Below are positions 9,450 to 19,542 of a DNA stretch of 64,000 bases, one piece after another; the first letter of the stretch is position 1, and every line of letters begins with the position of its first letter. The translations under genes and the position numbers were made by a program. Origin of the DNA: Candidatus Cryptobacteroides faecigallinarum (GTDB lineage: Bacteria; Bacteroidota; Bacteroidia; Bacteroidales; UBA932); assembly GCA_017695015.1 (NCBI GenBank), contig JADIMD010000010.1:1-64000 (forward strand), read 5' to 3'. The notes beneath the pieces are model-generated. The model was not told where the DNA came from and made no database searches. It worked only from the letters and a program-made list of their open reading frames with translations.

Positions 9450-10592
9450 ATGGAATATGTATTCTTGCAGCAATACTGGTGGTTTATCGTCTCTCTTTTA
9501 GGCGGACTTTTAGTCTTCCTGATGTTTGTGCAGGGAGCCAACACCATGATTTTTTCTGTGGGCAGAACAGAAGAAGAGAGAGCTATGCTTGTGAATTCCA
9601 CAGGCAGGAAATGGGAATTCACTTTCACTACTTTAGTCACTTTCGGAGGAGCGTTTTTCGCCTCGTTTCCGCTGTTCTACAGTACGAGTTTCGGAGGTGC
9701 CTATTGGCTTTGGGTGCTGATTTTAGTAAGCTTTGTCTTCCAGGCCGTATCCTACGAGTTTCAGTCCAAGCCGGGCAATCTGCTTGGGAGGAATGCATTC
9801 CGCACATTTCTGGTGATAAACGGATATGCAGGACCGTTTCTCATAGGAGCTGCAGTTGCGACCTTTTTCACGGGTTCTGACTTCATTGTGAACAAGGGGG
9901 CTATCGGAGAAGGTCTTTCACCTGTAATCAGCAGGTGGGGGAACGGCTGGCACGGTCTGGATGCCCTTGCAAATCCATGGAATATTGTCCTCGGACTTGC
10001 AGTCGTATTCCTTGCCAAGATACTCGGGTCCTTATATATGTTGAACAATATAGATGACAGTGATGTTTCTTCCCGTATCAGAAAGAGGCTGTTGCCGCAG
10101 ACCGTGGTCTTTCTCGTATTTTTCCTTGCGTTCGTGGGTCATGTCCTTACAAGACAGGGGTTTGCTGTGACTGCTGACGGGACCGTGGTCATGGAGGCTT
10201 TCAAGTATTGGCACAACCTGATTCAGATGCCGGCAGTGCTTGTCATTTTCCTCGCCGGGGTCCTTGCCGTGCTTTATGGAATAGTCAGGACCATCGCATG
10301 TGGCGGATATCGCAGGGGCATATGGTGGACCGGGGCAGGAACAGTCCTCACTGTGCTGTCTGTCTTTCTGCTTGCCGGCTATAACGGTACCGCATACTAT
10401 CCGTCTGTTGCCGACCTGCAGAGCTCGCTGACCATATCCAACAGCTGTTCCAGCTACTTCACATTGAAGACAATGACCTATGTTTCATTCATCATTCCGT
10501 TTGTGCTGGCATATATAGCCTATGCATGGTGGGCGATGGACCGCAAGTCTGTCACTAAGGAGGAGATCTCCGTAACGGAAGACAAATATTGA
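9450..10592 (+). CDS. cydB: Cytochrome bd ubiquinol oxidase subunit II
   Basis: Multi-TM protein directly after cydA with CydB-like sequence. Confidence 0.95.
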   Translation: MEYVFLQQYWWFIVSLLGGLLVFLMFVQGANTMIFSVGRTEEERAMLVNSTGRKWEFTFTTLVTFGGAFFASFPLFYSTSFGGAYWLWVLILVSFVFQAVSYEFQSKPGNLLGRNAFRTFLVINGYAGPFLIGAAVATFFTGSDFIVNKGAIGEGLSPVISRWGNGWHGLDALANPWNIVLGLAVVFLAKILGSLYMLNNIDDSDVSSRIRKRLLPQTVVFLVFFLAFVGHVLTRQGFAVTADGTVVMEAFKYWHNLIQMPAVLVIFLAGVLAVLYGIVRTIACGGYRRGIWWTGAGTVLTVLSVFLLAGYNGTAYYPSVADLQSSLTISNSCSSYFTLKTMTYVSFIIPFVLAYIAYAWWAMDRKSVTKEEISVTEDKY

Positions 10593-10593
10593 A

Positions 10594-11253
10594 ATGGATT
10601 TATACCGATATATAAAGAAACATACCACACCGCAGGGTGAAGCCCTCGACTGGATTGAGAAGCAGACCAACATAAGGACGAACCATGCGAGGATGCTGTC
10701 AGGCGCTGTGCAGGGCAGGTTTCTGATGATGATGACAGAAATGATCCGTCCTGTGAGGATTCTGGAGCTCGGCACATTCACGGGATATTCTTCAGTCTGT
10801 CTTGCCTCGTGCCTTCCGGAGGGAGGGCACCTTGACACCCTTGAGATTAACGACGAGCTGGAGGACCTGATTGTAGAAGGTTTCGAGAGGGCAGGACTTT
10901 CCGACAGGATAACCTTGCACATCGGGGACTGCAAAAAGACTCTCGAACAGCTCAGGTCCGGGATCCTTGGTTCAAAAGACGGAGGGACGCGGCTTTACGA
11001 CATGGTGTATATGGATGCCAACAAGAGGGAGTATCCTGAATATTATTCCCTTGTCTTCGATCTTGTGCGTCCTGGAGGATATATCCTTGCGGACAATGTG
11101 CTGTGGGACGGGAAGGTGTATGAAGACAATGTCCCTGGCGACAGGCAGACTTCGGGCATAGCGAGGTTCAATGATATGGTCGCAGCGGACCCGAGGGTGG
11201 AGTGCGTGATTGTCCCGATGAGGGACGGGCTGTATCTCATCCGCAAGAAATGA
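10594..11253 (+). CDS. Class I SAM-dependent O-methyltransferase (COMT-like)
   Basis: ILELGTFTGYSSVCLA, YDMVYMDANKREYPEYYSLVFDLVRPGGYILADNVLWDGKV. Confidence 0.9.
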   Translation: MDLYRYIKKHTTPQGEALDWIEKQTNIRTNHARMLSGAVQGRFLMMMTEMIRPVRILELGTFTGYSSVCLASCLPEGGHLDTLEINDELEDLIVEGFERAGLSDRITLHIGDCKKTLEQLRSGILGSKDGGTRLYDMVYMDANKREYPEYYSLVFDLVRPGGYILADNVLWDGKVYEDNVPGDRQTSGIARFNDMVAADPRVECVIVPMRDGLYLIRKK

Positions 11254-11259
11254 TGCCGC

Positions 11260-12105
11260 TTAGACGAGAATCCTGTCGATGTACTTCCTGTAGTCGGTCG
11301 GTGTCATCTTCTTTGCCTTGAAAAATATCCTGTTGAAATTGGACTTGTTGTTGAATCCGCATTCATAGCAGATTTCGGAGACGCTCATCATGGTGTTTTC
11401 CAGGAGCCTGCAGGCTTTGGTTATCCTCATCCCGTTGAGGTATGTGACATAGGAAAGCGCTGTGTGCTGCCTGAAGAAATGCGAAAATGCCGAGTCTGAC
11501 ATGTTTATGAGGTTGGAGACCTCGGACAGCTTGATGGGTCTGCCCATGTTCTTTTCCGTGTATGCCAGGACTTTTGCTATTCTCCGTGATTTGGACTGCC
11601 TCATCTCGTCGTTGATGCCTCCCGTCATCTCGTGTGGTGTCCCTGCGAGCGAGTCGAGTATTTCCAGAAACCGTGTCGTGCTTCTGAATCCCTTGATTGC
11701 AGACAAGGACAGAATTTCTGATACTATTTCGTCATTTTCGCTGACTTTGAACCTGGCTGCACTTTCCACGGAGGTGAGAAGCTCCCTGATGTTATGGAAC
11801 TGTTTGGTCAGAATGATGGGAAAATTCAGCATTTCCCCCGAGAACTGTATCGTCACAACCCGGTTTTCAGTCAGCTCCGATTTCCATACATGGGGGATGT
11901 AAGGCGCTACAAGAATGAGATCTATGTCTGTGAAATCTCCCTTTGTACTGCCTATAATCCTTGATCCTGATGTGTGCAGGACCAGATTTATCTCGAATTC
12001 GGAATGGCAGTGGATAGGGTAGTCGAACTTGGCGTTGTCATGGTCAAGGACAATGAAAAGGTCGTCTTTGGCGATAGGTGTTATCTCCTGCTGGATTTCT
12101 CTCAT
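11260..12105 (-). CDS. AraC-family transcriptional regulator (cupin + HTH)
   Basis: C-terminal HTH (LSEVSNLINMSDSAFSHFFRQHTALSYVTYLNGMRITKACRLL...VSEICYECGFNNKSNFNRIFFKAKKMTPTDYRK); start assigned to MREIQQ. Confidence 0.9.
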   Translation of the reverse strand: MREIQQEITPIAKDDLFIVLDHDNAKFDYPIHCHSEFEINLVLHTSGSRIIGSTKGDFTDIDLILVAPYIPHVWKSELTENRVVTIQFSGEMLNFPIILTKQFHNIRELLTSVESAARFKVSENDEIVSEILSLSAIKGFRSTTRFLEILDSLAGTPHEMTGGINDEMRQSKSRRIAKVLAYTEKNMGRPIKLSEVSNLINMSDSAFSHFFRQHTALSYVTYLNGMRITKACRLLENTMMSVSEICYECGFNNKSNFNRIFFKAKKMTPTDYRKYIDRILV

Positions 12106-12150
12106 GTGACTGTATTTTTTGCAAAAATACTTCAATTTTTGACAATGTCC

Positions 12151-12174
12151 TCAAAATAGTATCATTCTTTAACC
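12151..12174. promoter_or_regulatory. Shared 24-bp motif, copy A (TCAAAATAGTATCATTCTTTAACC), between the AraC gene and the mannan operon
   Basis: 21/24 identical to copy B at 28064-28087, upstream of the stand-alone GH-A-like gene. Confidence 0.55.
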
Positions 12175-12183
12175 ATAATGTGG

Positions 12184-12214
12184 TTTATTATGAAACGGGA
12201 GTGCGATACTTTTG
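12184..12214 (+). promoter_or_regulatory. Predicted promoter of the mannan-utilization operon (TTTA-N19-TACTTTTG)
   Basis: -33-like TTTA 12184-12187, -7 box TACTTTTG 12207-12214 (TAnnTTTG), flanked by AACGGGA/TCCCGTT inverted repeat. Confidence 0.5.
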
Positions 12215-12243
12215 CAAATAGATATTCCCGTTAAAAAATAGTT

Positions 12244-13824
12244 ATGGAATCGTTAAATATAAGTGCCATTGACATAGCGATCATCGCGGTCTATCTGGTA
12301 TTCATCATCTGGTGGGGTCTGCGCCATGGCAAGAGCCAGAATGCAGGATCATACTTTCTTGCAGGCAGGTCCATGCCGTGGTGGATCATCGGACTGTCGC
12401 TTTTTGCTGCGAGCATTTCAAGCACGACACTCATCGGTCAGACAGGAGATGCATACGACACCGGCATTGCGGTATTCAACTATAACCTTACCGGAGTGCT
12501 TGTCCTCGTCTTTTTCGCCACATTCCTCCTTCCTCTTTATATCAAGTCCGGGATCTTTACAATACCGGAGTTTCTCGAGAAGAGGTTCGACAAGAAATCC
12601 AGATACTATTTTTCGGCAATCTGCATTATCGGCAACATTTTCCTTGATGCCGCGGGTGCGCTCTACTCGGCTGCGCTGATCCTCAAACTGATGTTCCCGG
12701 AGGTCAGCCTGAGCGTGTTCATCATAATATTCGCCATACTTGCAGCGTCCTATACAATCCCTGGAGGACTTTCTGCGGCCATCAATGCCGAGCTTATCCA
12801 GGCGATAATCCTGATTGTGGGCTCCATTGTGCTGACGGTCGTATGTTTTGCTTCAGGGGGGGCAGAATATTTAGGGGATCTGATGGCGAGCGGGGACATT
12901 GCGATGAAGCTTATCCGTCCTCTGACAGACTCCTCCACTCCGTGGCTCGGGCTGATAGTCGGAATGCCTGTCCTCGGAATCTACTTCTGGGCCAATAACC
13001 AGACTCTCGTACAGCGCGTACTCAGCGCCAAGACCCTTGATGCAGGAAGAAAAGGCGTGATGTTCGCCGGTTTCCTGACTCTTACTACACTTCTGCTGTT
13101 CAACTGTCCGGGTGTCATTGCAAGGAAATTCTTCCCTGGCATGGACAATCCAGACATGGTCTATCCCCGTCTTGTGATAGACCTGCTTCCTGCCGGGCTT
13201 CTCGGTCTGATGCTTTCGGCAATGCTTGCCGCCCTTACTTCCACCCTCAGCGCCATTCTCAACTCGACTTCAACCCTGTTCACCATGGACTTCTATGCCA
13301 AGATGGACAAGAATGCGAGCCAGAAGAAGCTGGTGTGGGTAGGAAAAATCGCAGCATTAGTGATCATCATAATCGCTGCAATCTGGGCTCCGTACATCGA
13401 GAAATTCGGCTCTCTCCTCAAATACTACCAGGAGATGCTGTCATACATCTCCCCTCCAATCGTCGCCACATTCCTCATGGGTATCTTCTGCAGGAGGACC
13501 AATGCGACAGGCGCCTTTTCAGGGCTTATTGCCGGTCTGGTGATGGCTGTCGCCATGCTCATCTGGAGAGATGCAATCTTCGGAGACATGCATTTCCTGT
13601 TCATTGTGCCTATACTGCTGGTGTTCAGTATGATAATCATATATGTGGTCAGTGTCTTCACAGGGCGTCCGGATCCTTCGAAGCTCCTGGACACGACTTT
13701 CACAATGGCGGATTTCAGACAGGAGACAATCGCCCTCAAGCAGGTCAGATGGTGGAACAACTACCGCTATATGGGGCTTGCCCTGGTCATCATATGTGCA
13801 ATCTTGTTAATCGTTTTCAGTTAA
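12244..13824 (+). CDS. Sodium:solute symporter (SSS family)
   Basis: Multi-TM; GSYFLAGRSMPWWIIGLSLFAASISSTTLIGQ typical of SSS sugar symporters. Confidence 0.9.
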   Translation: MESLNISAIDIAIIAVYLVFIIWWGLRHGKSQNAGSYFLAGRSMPWWIIGLSLFAASISSTTLIGQTGDAYDTGIAVFNYNLTGVLVLVFFATFLLPLYIKSGIFTIPEFLEKRFDKKSRYYFSAICIIGNIFLDAAGALYSAALILKLMFPEVSLSVFIIIFAILAASYTIPGGLSAAINAELIQAIILIVGSIVLTVVCFASGGAEYLGDLMASGDIAMKLIRPLTDSSTPWLGLIVGMPVLGIYFWANNQTLVQRVLSAKTLDAGRKGVMFAGFLTLTTLLLFNCPGVIARKFFPGMDNPDMVYPRLVIDLLPAGLLGLMLSAMLAALTSTLSAILNSTSTLFTMDFYAKMDKNASQKKLVWVGKIAALVIIIIAAIWAPYIEKFGSLLKYYQEMLSYISPPIVATFLMGIFCRRTNATGAFSGLIAGLVMAVAMLIWRDAIFGDMHFLFIVPILLVFSMIIIYVVSVFTGRPDPSKLLDTTFTMADFRQETIALKQVRWWNNYRYMGLALVIICAILLIVFS

Positions 13825-13828
13825 ATCT

Positions 13829-14857
13829 ATGAAACTCGAGAAATGTAAAGACAATCCGGTCCTTGCTCCTAATCCGGATGTCTATTGGGAGAATCTTGTC
13901 ACATGCAACCCTGGAGTCATCTATGACAACGGTGTGTTCTACATGCTGTACCGCGCTGCCGGAGATGATGAGAAACATGTCATCAGGTTCGGTCTCGCCA
14001 CAAGTACTGACGGGGTGCATTTCCGCAGGGCGAGTACGGAACCGGTATTCAGTCCGAGCGTGGACGGATATGACAGCGGCTGCGTGGAAGACCCGAGAAT
14101 AGTCAAGAGGGGGGATGAGTTCTATGTGACATATGCCTACAGGCCGATGGCGCCGGGAAGGTACTGGACATTCCCTCACGATGTGGTCCTGAAGCCTGAA
14201 TGCAGCGAATTCGCGCCTAAGGCCTGGGCGGACAACCTCGGCAATTCCGCTCTCGCGGTCACAAAGGACTTCAAGACTTTCAGGAGGCTTGGGCGTCTCA
14301 CTTCGCCGGTGCTCGACGACAGGGATGTGATCCTTTTCCCTGAGAAGGTGGGCGGCAAGTTCGTGATGATGCACCGTCCGAAGGAGTATCTCGGAGAAAA
14401 ATATTGCGGAGTGGAGTATCCTTCCATCTGGCTGAAGTTCTCCGATGACCTTCTGGAGTGGGAAAACAAGGAGGAGCACCTCCTGATAACCGGCCGCAAA
14501 GGCACATGGGAAGAGAAAATCGGGGGAGGGGCGCCTCCAATCCTGACAGACAGGGGATGGCTCGTGATCTACCACGGTGTCGGAGACGGCGGACTGTCCG
14601 CATATAAGGCAGGCGCCCTGCTTCTTGACAAGGACAATCCTCTGAAAGTGCTGGCAAGGACACCGGATCCGATCCTCGAGCCGGAATGTCCTTATGAAAC
14701 AGAAGGACTTTATGCCTGCTGCGTGTTCCCGACAGGGAATGTGGTCGTGGACGGGACCCTGTATGTCTACTATGGCAGCGCCGACAAATATATAGGTCTG
14801 GCGACATGCCGTCTGGATGACCTGCTCGACCATCTTACACAAAACTGCATGATTTGA
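13829..14857 (+). CDS. GH130 family beta-mannoside phosphorylase
   Basis: ENLVTCNPGVIYDNGVFYMLYRAAGDD, GCVEDPRIVK, GGGAPPILTDRGWLVIYHGV; typical GH130 fold motifs. Confidence 0.87.
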   Translation: MKLEKCKDNPVLAPNPDVYWENLVTCNPGVIYDNGVFYMLYRAAGDDEKHVIRFGLATSTDGVHFRRASTEPVFSPSVDGYDSGCVEDPRIVKRGDEFYVTYAYRPMAPGRYWTFPHDVVLKPECSEFAPKAWADNLGNSALAVTKDFKTFRRLGRLTSPVLDDRDVILFPEKVGGKFVMMHRPKEYLGEKYCGVEYPSIWLKFSDDLLEWENKEEHLLITGRKGTWEEKIGGGAPPILTDRGWLVIYHGVGDGGLSAYKAGALLLDKDNPLKVLARTPDPILEPECPYETEGLYACCVFPTGNVVVDGTLYVYYGSADKYIGLATCRLDDLLDHLTQNCMI

Positions 14858-14889
14858 TACAACCATTATAACACTCAATCAAAAGACCA

Positions 14890-17800
14890 ATGAAAGCAAC
14901 AAAACTAGTTTCTTTATTCCTTGTTCTGGTCACGGCACTGTGGTCCGGAAAGGAAGCAGCCTGGGCGCAGACCCCGGGTGGTCAAATTGATATTGAAGGT
15001 CTGGTCTCTGACCAGAACGGACAGCCGGTTGTCGGTGCTTCGATTGTAGTATCGGGGACTGACAACTATGCCATTACCGGAACGGACGGAGATTTCGTCC
15101 TCAAAGGTGTGGATACGGACGCTACCCTCGAAATCAACTGCCTTGGCTATGAAGACCAGACAGTGGAAGTGAACGGAAGGGCTGTCATCAATGTCACCAT
15201 CAATGAATCGACTACATTTCTGGATGAAATAGTAGTCGTAGGTTACGGACAGATGAGAAAGAGCGACATGACAGGTTCTGTCGCATCCGTGAGCGCTGAC
15301 AAGATCGTTAAATCTCCTGCCAATTCCATCGAGAGCCTGATGCAGGGACGTATCGCAGGAGTGCAGGTCATCAGTTCTTCACAGGACCCTGGTGCCTCTA
15401 CGACAGTCAGGATCAGGGGTAACTCTTCCATCAACGGTTCCAACGCCCCTCTTGTAGTAGTTGACGGCTTCCCGTTCGGAGATGCAGGCGACCTCAAGCA
15501 GATCAACCCTCAGGACATCGTTTCCATGGAGGTCCTCAAGGATGCTTCCGCTTCCGCAATCTACGGTTCGAGAGGTGCCAACGGTGTGATCCTCATCACC
15601 ACCAACAGGGCTACCAAGAACTACACTGAAATCACCATCAGACAGCAGACTTCCATTTCCGAGTTCACTTCAGAGCTCAACCTGTGGAGAGACCCTGTCC
15701 TGATGGCAATGCTTACCAACGAATCAAGACGCAATGCCGGTCAGGTGGAGCAGTATATCGGAGCGACCGATGCCAACGGTGTCTACTATCCTTCCATCGA
15801 GGAACTCCAGACCACCTGGACCACCAACACCCGCTGGGATGACCTCGTGTTCAGAAAGACTCCTGTTTCCAACAACACTACCGTGCAGATAAAGAGTTCT
15901 ACAGACAGGACAAGCTTCTCCGCGAGTCTCAACTATTATCTCGACAACGGTGTGTACATCAAGGACAGCTATGACAAGTACGGCGGAAATTTCAGCGTGG
16001 AGCACAAGGTGTTCGACAACCTGACCATGAAGGCCAGCGCCAACATCAGCCACAACCGCAGGAACAACAATGGAGGACTTGCATACTGGAGAAATCCTAT
16101 CTTCCCTGTATATGATGAGGAGACAGGCGACTACTGGCGCTACAGCGCAAATGACTACAGCCATCCTCTTGCAATCACCAACCTGCAGACCAACAAGACT
16201 GCCGGCACTGATGTGATAGCATATGCGGCCATAGACTGGAAAATCATTCCTGACCTCTCAGTTACAGGACAGTTCAACTACAAGCACGGCGAGACCATCA
16301 CCGACCAGTATTATCCTGATATCTATACCGAGACCGGAGACTACAACGACGGTTACGGAAGCATTTCCAACTGGAAAGATGACAACATGGTGCTCGACCT
16401 TTATGCTACTTATGACAAGACTTTCAAGGGGAACCACCATTTCACCGCGATGCTGGGTTATTCCTATGAGAATTATGTGTCAAGGTCTTCTTCACTCGCT
16501 TCTGTAGGTTATGTGAACGAGGCTCTCGGCAACGAGAATCTCCAGGCAGGTAATGCAGAGCAGTACAGAATCAGCAACGGTGAGACCAGGACACAGCTCG
16601 TGTCAGGACTCCTCCGTCTCAACTACAGTTATGACGACCGTTATCTGTTTACTGTTACGGGCCGTATCGACGGTTCTTCCAAGTTCGGTACTGAAAACAA
16701 ATGGGCACCGTTCCCTTCAGGGGCTATCGGCTGGAACATGCACAACGAGGAGTTCATGAAGAACCAGAATGTGATCAGCGCATTGAAGATAAGGGCGTCA
16801 TACGGTATCTCGGGTAACCAGGGAATCTCCCCGTACCAGACCCTGAGCCGCTACGGCCAGCACAAATATTACTACAACGGTTCATGGCAGACTGCCATCG
16901 GTCCGGGCTACCAGTCAGGTACAACAGGACAGGACGGTATCTATGCCCTCTGGAGCGGTATAGCAAACACTGAGCTCAAATGGGAAGAGACCAGCCAGCT
17001 CGACATCGGAGCGGACATCTCCCTCTTTGACAACAGGCTCAACATCACTTTCGACTGGTACGACAAGGTAACATACAACCTTTTGAGGGAAAGGAATATC
17101 GCTCCTTCATCAGGATATGACAAGATGTGGGTCAATGATGGTGTCATCAGAAACAGGGGTATAGAACTCACCATCGACGGTACCATCTATTCCGACAAGG
17201 ACTGGGACATCAGGGGAACATTCGTGTTCTCACGCAACCGCAACAAGGTGGTAAGCCTCGGTAACTCTATCGAGAGCGGACTTATGACCGATCCTGCGAC
17301 AGGAATGCAGTATGAATATTACGGCAACCAGTCCGAGCAGTTCAGGGCATATACCAATATCCTTGCAGTCGGACAGCCGATGTATGTGTTCTACGGATAC
17401 AAGACTGACGGCATCGTGCAGTCTCTCGAAGAAGGTCTTACTGCCGGACTGACGGGAGATGACGCACAGCCTGGAGAGTTCAAGTATATGGACATCTACA
17501 ACGGTGACGGGCTTTCTACGGTGGATGAGAACGACAGATGCATCATCGGCGACCCGAACCCTGACTGGACAGGTTCCCTGAGCTTCGACATTTCATGGAA
17601 AAACATCGATTTCAGCGTCTTCTTCAACGGAGTCTTCGGGAACGATGTGATCAACACCAAGAGATTCGACCAGCCTAGCAACATGCCGCTCCGCTGGACG
17701 ACCGACAACCCGACCAACGATTATCCGAGACTGAATGCCAACAGGCAGACCAAGTTCTCGGACTGGTGGATCGAGGACGGCTCGTTCGTGAGGATTCAGC

Positions 17801-18000
17801 AGATGCAGCTCGGATACAATCTGGATCTGTCCAAATACAACAATGTCCTCAACAGGATCCGTTTCTATGTGAATGTGGACAATCTCTATACTTTCACCAA
17901 GTTCACTGGATATGACCCTGAAGTGGGGATGACCGGAATCTACAGCGGAGGATATCCAAGGCTGAGGAAATGGACATTCGGAATAGATTTCACTTTCTAA
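14890..18000 (+). CDS. SusC/RagA-family TonB-linked outer membrane transporter
   Basis: Carboxypeptidase-regulatory-like N-terminal domain, plug motifs (EIVVVGYGQMRKSDMTGSVASV, LKDASASAIYGSRGANGVILITT), beta-barrel C-terminus. Confidence 0.96.
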   Translation: MKATKLVSLFLVLVTALWSGKEAAWAQTPGGQIDIEGLVSDQNGQPVVGASIVVSGTDNYAITGTDGDFVLKGVDTDATLEINCLGYEDQTVEVNGRAVINVTINESTTFLDEIVVVGYGQMRKSDMTGSVASVSADKIVKSPANSIESLMQGRIAGVQVISSSQDPGASTTVRIRGNSSINGSNAPLVVVDGFPFGDAGDLKQINPQDIVSMEVLKDASASAIYGSRGANGVILITTNRATKNYTEITIRQQTSISEFTSELNLWRDPVLMAMLTNESRRNAGQVEQYIGATDANGVYYPSIEELQTTWTTNTRWDDLVFRKTPVSNNTTVQIKSSTDRTSFSASLNYYLDNGVYIKDSYDKYGGNFSVEHKVFDNLTMKASANISHNRRNNNGGLAYWRNPIFPVYDEETGDYWRYSANDYSHPLAITNLQTNKTAGTDVIAYAAIDWKIIPDLSVTGQFNYKHGETITDQYYPDIYTETGDYNDGYGSISNWKDDNMVLDLYATYDKTFKGNHHFTAMLGYSYENYVSRSSSLASVGYVNEALGNENLQAGNAEQYRISNGETRTQLVSGLLRLNYSYDDRYLFTVTGRIDGSSKFGTENKWAPFPSGAIGWNMHNEEFMKNQNVISALKIRASYGISGNQGISPYQTLSRYGQHKYYYNGSWQTAIGPGYQSGTTGQDGIYALWSGIANTELKWEETSQLDIGADISLFDNRLNITFDWYDKVTYNLLRERNIAPSSGYDKMWVNDGVIRNRGIELTIDGTIYSDKDWDIRGTFVFSRNRNKVVSLGNSIESGLMTDPATGMQYEYYGNQSEQFRAYTNILAVGQPMYVFYGYKTDGIVQSLEEGLTAGLTGDDAQPGEFKYMDIYNGDGLSTVDENDRCIIGDPNPDWTGSLSFDISWKNIDFSVFFNGVFGNDVINTKRFDQPSNMPLRWTTDNPTNDYPRLNANRQTKFSDWWIEDGSFVRIQQMQLGYNLDLSKYNNVLNRIRFYVNVDNLYTFTKFTGYDPEVGMTGIYSGGYPRLRKWTFGIDFTF

Positions 18001-18010
18001 ATCATTGGAC

Positions 18011-19528
18011 ATGAAAACACTAAAATCAATCATAGCAGGTTTATGCGTTCTCGGGCTTGCAGGATGTAGCCTTGAGGAATACCCATACGGCTTCTATTCC
18101 GAGAACAACTTCTACAAGACGGAAGCCGACGCGCAGGCTGCAGTGCTGTACATCTACGATGCCATCAACTATATCGAATGGTCGAGGTCAATCGTGTTCC
18201 TCGGGGACATGAACACCGACGAGATGACTCCGAAAGGAGATGCAGCCGCTTCCACCCAGGATCTGGACGCATGGAGGTCAAACAATTTCAAGAGCAACAC
18301 GACGCTCGGCAACTATTTCAAATATTCATACATCACCATCAACAGGGCGAATGCGGTCATCAAGAATGTCCCTAACATGAACATTGACCAGTCCTACAAG
18401 GACAGGTATGTGGGCGAGGCATATTTCATGAGGGCATATTCCTATTTCAACCTGGCAAGGAACTTCGGAAGGGTGCCTATCCATCTGACTCCTGTAGAGA
18501 CTCTCGAGGACACGCAGGTAGGACTTCCTGAAAACCTTGATGCGATGTGGGACATAATCATTACCGACCTCAAGACGGCATGCGACCTCCTGGACTATTA
18601 TACAGTGCCTGAGACCGGCCGTGCAGACCTCGCAGCAGCGCAGGGACTTCTTGCCAAGGCTTATCTGCACATCGCTTCCGCAAAGGACCATGGAGTGCCT
18701 CAGTACAAAGACATGACATTCGATGTGGATGAATATTACGCAGAGGCTGCAAAATATGCAGGCTATGTCGTGGACAATCCGGAGCAGACCACATACGGTT
18801 TCGAAGAGAACCTGCTCGACATATTCGATGTCAACAAACCTACAGGCAAGGAGCACATCTTCATCATGTCCATGGACAGGACAGGAGAGAGCGAGGGCCA
18901 GTATTCCAAGATCTCGAAGATGTACCTGCCTTACATTTCAGGTGCCACCATCTATCTGAAACAGGGTGATACTGACGAATATATCGCTTCACACGACGGA
19001 TGGGGAGAGTACAGGACAGACCTGGATTTCTATGACGAGGCATATGAAACCGGTGACCTGAGGAAGGAATGGCTGCTTGTGGATGAAGTCTATGATGCCA
19101 ATGGAAATGTTACAGGATCTGTTGATGAAGGCACATTCGAATATCCTTTCTGCAGGAAGTACATCGATCCTGAGTTCCAGGGAGACAAGACTTCCACAAG
19201 ACCATATCTGATGAGATTCTCTGACATTGCGCTCACTTATGCAGAGGCCGCAGGTCCTACAGCCAAGTCCTATGAGCTTGTGAACAAGATCCGCAGCCGT
19301 GCAGGGCTTGGGGAGCTCCGCTCGGGGATGAGCACGGATGAATTCCGCGAGGCTGTCCTCAAGGAAAGAGAAGTGGAGCTGGCTTTCGAAGGCAACATCT
19401 GCTATGATCTCAGACGCTGGAACAAGATGCAGGATATAACGGCTGCCAAAGAGCAGGGACTCACTGCCGAGGACATGGTGTTCTATCCTCTTCCATCAGT
19501 CGAGACAGACCTTAACCCTAACCTTTAA
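18011..19528 (+). CDS. SusD/RagB-family nutrient-binding lipoprotein
   Basis: Lipobox LAGC, SusD-like (YVGEAYFMRAYSYFNLARNFGRVPI, VKEREVELAFEGNICYDLRRW), follows susC. Confidence 0.95.
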   Translation: MKTLKSIIAGLCVLGLAGCSLEEYPYGFYSENNFYKTEADAQAAVLYIYDAINYIEWSRSIVFLGDMNTDEMTPKGDAAASTQDLDAWRSNNFKSNTTLGNYFKYSYITINRANAVIKNVPNMNIDQSYKDRYVGEAYFMRAYSYFNLARNFGRVPIHLTPVETLEDTQVGLPENLDAMWDIIITDLKTACDLLDYYTVPETGRADLAAAQGLLAKAYLHIASAKDHGVPQYKDMTFDVDEYYAEAAKYAGYVVDNPEQTTYGFEENLLDIFDVNKPTGKEHIFIMSMDRTGESEGQYSKISKMYLPYISGATIYLKQGDTDEYIASHDGWGEYRTDLDFYDEAYETGDLRKEWLLVDEVYDANGNVTGSVDEGTFEYPFCRKYIDPEFQGDKTSTRPYLMRFSDIALTYAEAAGPTAKSYELVNKIRSRAGLGELRSGMSTDEFREAVLKEREVELAFEGNICYDLRRWNKMQDITAAKEQGLTAEDMVFYPLPSVETDLNPNL

Positions 19529-19542
19529 AATTTTCTGACAAC

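Noticed and set aside
13817-14878. 353-aa minus-strand ORF opposite the GH130 gene
   Set aside because: Antisense shadow of a clearly supported GH130 CDS; composition shows no recognisable domain.
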